Shown in pieces: positions 14,905-17,993 of a stretch of DNA of 17,993 nucleotides. Numbering within the stretch: the stretch's first letter is position 1; each line of letters opens with the position of its first letter. A program made the position numbers and the translations under genes. The notes beneath the pieces are model-generated. The model ran no database searches. It saw only the letters and a list, made by a program, of their open reading frames with translations, and was not told where the DNA came from. Source of the stretch: a bacterium (lineage in GTDB: Bacteria; Bdellovibrionota; FAC87; UBA2466); contig JALHPX010000006.1 of assembly GCA_022842225.1 (NCBI GenBank), forward strand, positions 1 to 17,993, given 5' to 3'.

Positions 14905-15871
14905 TTCCTGGCTCAAACGCGCTGTGGCCTGCGTCTGGGATAACGAAGAAATCTGCCTCAGGCCAAACCTTCTTCAACGCGAACGCATTGTCGATAGGAC
15001 AAACCACATCGTAACGTCCGTGCACAATCACGCCGGGGATATGGCGAATCTTGTGCGCATCTTCCAATAGCTGCTCATCGGATCGGAACCAGGCTTTATT
15101 GTAGAAGTAGTGGGCTTCGATGCGTGAAAACGCTAAGGCAAACTCATCCCGGCCATAGCTGTCTATCATGTTGCGGTCCGGGAAAAGTTTGCTGGTGGCA
15201 CCTTCCCACTGAGACCACGGTTTTGCAAACTCGAGCTGAGTTTTTTTATCCGGGCTGGTTAGGCGTTTGTAATACGCAGTCAAAAGATCGCTGCGTTCCG
15301 CAGCTGGGATCTTATTGAAATAAGGTTCCCACGCGTCTGGAAAGATCTGGCTCGCGCCAAATTGATAGAGCCAATCAATTTCTCTTTTGCGGACCAGAAA
15401 AATTCCACGCAAAACTAATTCAGTCACGCGCTCTGGGTGCGTTTGTGCGTAAGCGAGCGCCAGCGTGCTGCCCCACGATCCGCCAAACACCTGCCAACGT
15501 TCTACGCCCAGAAGTTTGCGTAGCTTTTCCATATCCTCTACGAGATCCCAAGTCGTATTCGCCTCTAAGCTAGCGGTGGGGGTGCTTTTTCCCGCGCCGC
15601 GCTGGTCAAAGAGAATGATGCGGTATTTTTCCGGATGAAAAAATCGACGGTGGCTTGCGTCTGTGCCGGCTCCGGGGCCGCCGTGTACGAAGACAACCGG
15701 CTTGCCCTTCGGATTACCTGATTCTTCGTAATACAGTTCGTGGACGTCGGAAACTTTGAGTTTGCTGACGTTGTACGGGTTGATAGGAGGGTAAACCCAC
15801 TGAAATTCGTCGCGCTTTAAGGAGCTCATGAGCTTTGTGTCTACACCCTCGATGCCTTGCAGCAAAGACAT
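14861..15871 (-). CDS. pip: Prolyl aminopeptidase (proline iminopeptidase), S33 family
   Basis: The 336-aa cytoplasmic alpha/beta hydrolase releases N-terminal proline from peptides. Family S33 motifs are all present: oxyanion HGGPG (63-67), FDQRGAGKS (88-96), NTTWDLVEDMEKLR, nucleophile GGSWGS (130-135, Ser132), YAQTHPERV, Asp288 in GRYDVVCP and His316 in GHS. Length is slightly above the usual 310-320. Start is uncertain: ATG at 15871 is given, but ATG at 15829 would begin ten residues before the conserved YPPINPY and fits the family length better; neither has a strong ribosome site. No signal peptide is seen. It faces clpA with a 44-bp 3' overlap and is divergent from an exported peptidase, so this block is dedicated to peptide breakdown. 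Confidence 0.94.
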   Translation of the reverse strand: MSLLQGIEGVDTKLMSSLKRDEFQWVYPPINPYNVSKLKVSDVHELYYEESGNPKGKPVVFVHGGPGAGTDASHRRFFHPEKYRIILFDQRGAGKSTPTASLEANTTWDLVEDMEKLRKLLGVERWQVFGGSWGSTLALAYAQTHPERVTELVLRGIFLVRKREIDWLYQFGASQIFPDAWEPYFNKIPAAERSDLLTAYYKRLTSPDKKTQLEFAKPWSQWEGATSKLFPDRNMIDSYGRDEFALAFSRIEAHYFYNKAWFRSDEQLLEDAHKIRHIPGVIVHGRYDVVCPIDNAFALKKVWPEADFFVIPDAGHSAFEPGISRALVSATDRFAH

Positions 15872-15895
15872 CTTGCATCATGAACCGGGCAACGC

Positions 15896-15926
15896 TTGTC
15901 AGCTGAGTTTTAAGTGAGATTATAGG
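15896..15926 (+). promoter_or_regulatory. Possible sigma70 promoter for the M2 peptidase gene
   Basis: TTGTCA (15896-15901) matches five of six -35 bases. The best -10 candidates are GATTAT (15918-15923, 16-nt spacer) or TATAGG (15921-15926, 19-nt spacer), each four of six. It lies 36-66 nt before the ATG, in the 90-bp divergent gap with pip. Pattern only. Confidence 0.35.
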
Positions 15927-15961
15927 CCGTCTTCACATGCCAAGTTTTGGAAGGGGAATCC

Positions 15962-17647
15962 ATGCGTTCATTTATTTTTGCGGCCTTGGTGGCCGGAGTT
16001 GTTTCAGCTTCTTATTCCGCACCGTTTGAAGAGCGGGCGAAGAAATTCACTGCGCAGTACGAAGCACAAATTGCGCCGTTGGAGAAAGCCGCGAACCTCG
16101 CTTGGTGGGCCGCCAATAACTCGGGCAAGGATGAAGACTTCAAAAAGTTGGAAGCAGCCGAGAATGCGCTCGACGAAAAACTTTCCAACAAAGCTGTATT
16201 TAAGGAGCTTAAAGCGATTGCTGAAATGACTCCCGATAAGGGGCACAAATTGCTGGCGCGTGAAATCGAAGTCATGCACCTGCGCTACTTAGAAAAACAA
16301 GTGGATCCGGCGTTGCTGAAAAAAATCACTGCCAAGCGCGGCGCTGTCGAGAAAACGTTTAATCGCTCGCGCGCTAAAGTTCGGGGCACGGAATACTCCG
16401 CGAGCGAGGTGGCAAAAATCCTCAAGGACTCTACCGACTCCAAGCTGCGTAAAGCGATTTGGGAGGCCTCGAAAGCCGTAGGGCAAGCGGTGGTGGCCGA
16501 TTTGCTGGAGCTAGTTGATTTGCGCAATCGCTGGGCAAAGGAATTGGGGTTTGCGAATTACTACGAATTCCAGCTGCATATCGGCGAGCAGAAGCCGGAA
16601 GAAGTCCTGAAGATCTTCGACGAACTGGACACCCTCACTCAAGGACCGTTCTTCGCAGCTAAGAACGATATCGACGAGGCTTTGGCTAAAAGGTTTAAGA
16701 TTCGGCCGGGCGAATTGATGCCCTGGCATTACGAAGACCCGTTCTTTCAGGAAGCGCCCTCGGTGACGGGCGTGCGTTTTGACGACGTATACGAGAAGCA
16801 AGATATCTTGAAACTAGCGCGCGACTTCTATGCGGGTATTGGTCTGCCAATCGATGACGTGATTGCGCGCAGTGATCTGTATGAGAAGAAGGGCAAGAGC
16901 CCACATGCTTTCTGCACCGACATTGATCGGCAGGGTGATGTGCGCGTATTGGCTAATATTGTGCCCACCGACAAGTGGATGTCGACTATGCTCCACGAGC
17001 TGGGCCACTCGGTGTACAGCAGCAAATTCATGCCCAAGGAAGTGCCTTACGTGCTGAGAGATGCTTCGCACACTCTGACAACAGAGGGCTTGGCGATGAT
17101 GTTTCAGAAATTTGCTTTCAGTGCCGATTGGCTGGGCAAGTTAGGTGTGAAGGTGAAGAACGCCGATGCGTTCAACGCCGCCGGCTTAAAGGCAAATCAG
17201 TACGACTTGCTCGTATTCTCGCGCTGGGGCCAAGTGATGTTCCGTTTTGAAAAAGCGCTTTATGAGAACCCCAAGCAAAATCTCAATAAATTGTGGTGGA
17301 GTTTAGTAGAGAAGTACCAGGGCTTGAAGGCGCCTAAGGGCCGAAACGCTCCCGACTATGCTTCGAAGATCCATATCGTGACTGCGCCCGCCTACTACCA
17401 CAATTACGTGCTGGGCCAGCTCTTTGCCTCGCAAGTGCACCACGCCATCGCGCGTGAGGTCTTTGACGAAGAAGACTCTGCGAAAGTTCAATACGTGGGC
17501 CGGAAAGACGCAGGACGTTTTATCAAGACAAAGGTCATAGAACCGGCGAAGACTTTGGATTGGCGAGAGCTGACGGAGTTCGCTACCGGAGAGCCTTTGG
17601 GTGCAAAGGCCTTCGCAGCGGATTTCCAAAATAAGAAGGCCCAGTGA
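15962..17647 (+). CDS. Exported M2-family peptidase (peptidyl-dipeptidase A / ACE-like)
   Basis: The 561-aa zinc metallopeptidase is related to angiotensin-converting enzyme, which removes dipeptides from peptide C-termini. Residues 1-20 form a signal peptide ending in SYSA, so it acts in the periplasm or outside. The zinc site is HELGH at 345-349, and the third ligand is Glu375 in TTEGLAMM. The intervening KEVPYVLRDASH aligns with the ACE segment between HEMGH and EAIGD, which argues for M2 rather than M3. PAYYHNYVLGQLFASQ (476-491) is the conserved C-terminal M2 stretch. The ATG at 15962 follows AAGGGGA at good spacing and puts the signal peptide first; a TTG at 15947 is rejected. Its TGA overlaps the next gene's GTG. 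Substrate range is unknown. Confidence 0.9.
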   Translation: MRSFIFAALVAGVVSASYSAPFEERAKKFTAQYEAQIAPLEKAANLAWWAANNSGKDEDFKKLEAAENALDEKLSNKAVFKELKAIAEMTPDKGHKLLAREIEVMHLRYLEKQVDPALLKKITAKRGAVEKTFNRSRAKVRGTEYSASEVAKILKDSTDSKLRKAIWEASKAVGQAVVADLLELVDLRNRWAKELGFANYYEFQLHIGEQKPEEVLKIFDELDTLTQGPFFAAKNDIDEALAKRFKIRPGELMPWHYEDPFFQEAPSVTGVRFDDVYEKQDILKLARDFYAGIGLPIDDVIARSDLYEKKGKSPHAFCTDIDRQGDVRVLANIVPTDKWMSTMLHELGHSVYSSKFMPKEVPYVLRDASHTLTTEGLAMMFQKFAFSADWLGKLGVKVKNADAFNAAGLKANQYDLLVFSRWGQVMFRFEKALYENPKQNLNKLWWSLVEKYQGLKAPKGRNAPDYASKIHIVTAPAYYHNYVLGQLFASQVHHAIAREVFDEEDSAKVQYVGRKDAGRFIKTKVIEPAKTLDWRELTEFATGEPLGAKAFAADFQNKKAQ

Positions 17648-17993
17648 GTTCCAGCGCAGTACAAAAAAATGATAGGCTCTATTTAGTTCACCCCCTTGTC
17701 GATTTTTTCTTCATGGGTGGGATTTCGATCCTCGTTTATTTTTTTACGATCACGGCCGGCAGTTCCATTCCCTATACGTATTACTATTTCGCCGCCGTTG
17801 GCTTCCTGCAGTTTATGTTCAATTGGCCACACTTCGCGGCAACGAGTTACCGTCTGTATAGTCGGAAGTCGACCGCAGATAGTTATCCCGCTACGGCTTA
17901 CTTTGCGCCAGTGCTTCTCGTCCTTGCGACGGTGGCTTGTTTTTATGACACGGAAGTTTGGGCGGTGTTGTGGGTCCGTTTGATGATGTTTTG
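17644..17993 (+). CDS. Polytopic membrane protein, N-terminal part (3' truncated by window edge)
   Basis: A GTG at 17644 overlaps the TGA of the peptidase gene (GTGA), and the frame stays open to the window end, giving 116 residues. It begins with a polar stretch DRLYLVHPLVDF, then hydrophobic segments at about 20-36, 44-60 and 84-102. Between the last two is FNWPHFAATSYRLYSR, a striking Asn-Trp-Pro-His pattern at a membrane edge. I do not recognise a named family; membrane location is well supported, function is not. The start has AAGAAGGCCCA upstream (AAGG). The tight overlap suggests co-transcription and coupled translation with the M2 peptidase. Confidence 0.72.
   Translation, partial: MSSSAVQKNDRLYLVHPLVDFFFMGGISILVYFFTITAGSSIPYTYYYFAAVGFLQFMFNWPHFAATSYRLYSRKSTADSYPATAYFAPVLLVLATVACFYDTEVWAVLWVRLMMF

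Noticed and set aside
1..17993. Mobile element or defence island
   Set aside because: No transposase, integrase, restriction, toxin-antitoxin or nuclease-type domain is present, and gene style is uniform across the window.

Overview
The window looks like chromosomal DNA from a Gram-negative (diderm) bacterium. It has a ClpS-ClpA pair, exported enzymes with Sec-type signal peptides, GT-C type membrane glycosyltransferases and nucleotide-sugar enzymes of the kind used for surface polysaccharide. Genes are very tightly packed: there are 1-, 4-, 4-, 4- and 23-nt overlaps between co-directional genes, and three convergent pairs overlap at their 3' ends. The overall style is compatible with Bdellovibrionota or another former deltaproteobacterial lineage. 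That placement is a guess from gene content; nothing in the window fixes the taxonomy. I see no insertion sequence, phage gene, CRISPR array, tRNA or rRNA.

Region 1 (1-5882) is surface-sugar related. Rightward come the 3' part of an NAD-dependent sugar epimerase/dehydratase, a zinc-binding sugar C-methyltransferase-type enzyme (ATGA overlap) and a NUDIX hydrolase starting 23 nt inside the methyltransferase gene. Facing them is a leftward pair of polytopic membrane proteins of GT-C glycosyltransferase type, joined by an ATGA overlap. The NUDIX gene and the second glycosyltransferase overlap tail to tail by 58 bp.

Region 2 (5883-9165) holds housekeeping and accessory enzymes: uracil-DNA glycosylase (ung), a secreted alpha/beta hydrolase of unknown substrate (convergent with ung), and a TIGR01777-type SDR epimerase (divergent from the hydrolase across a 106-bp gap with two inverted repeats). 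A 276-bp gene-free stretch follows. It ends in a palindrome resembling a widespread bacterial intergenic repeat.

Region 3 (9166-12032) is the least understood part. It has a two-part methyltransferase with a kinase-like motif in its N-terminal half, a small one-pass membrane protein with a histone-H1-like Lys/Ala/Thr tail upstream on the same strand, and a divergent three-pass membrane protein that I do not recognise.

Region 4 (12206-17993) is about protein and peptide turnover. It contains clpS and clpA (1-nt overlap), a prolyl aminopeptidase convergent with clpA (44-bp overlap) and, divergent from that, an exported M2-family (ACE-like) peptidyl-dipeptidase. The stop codon of the last overlaps the GTG start of a polytopic membrane protein that runs off the window. 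ClpSA would deliver N-degron substrates to ClpP, which is not in the window; the two peptidases could finish peptide breakdown inside and outside the cytoplasm. I found no clearly new defence or mobile system. The best leads are region 3, the ClpS recognition-pocket variant and the promoter that appears to lie on the ung start codon.
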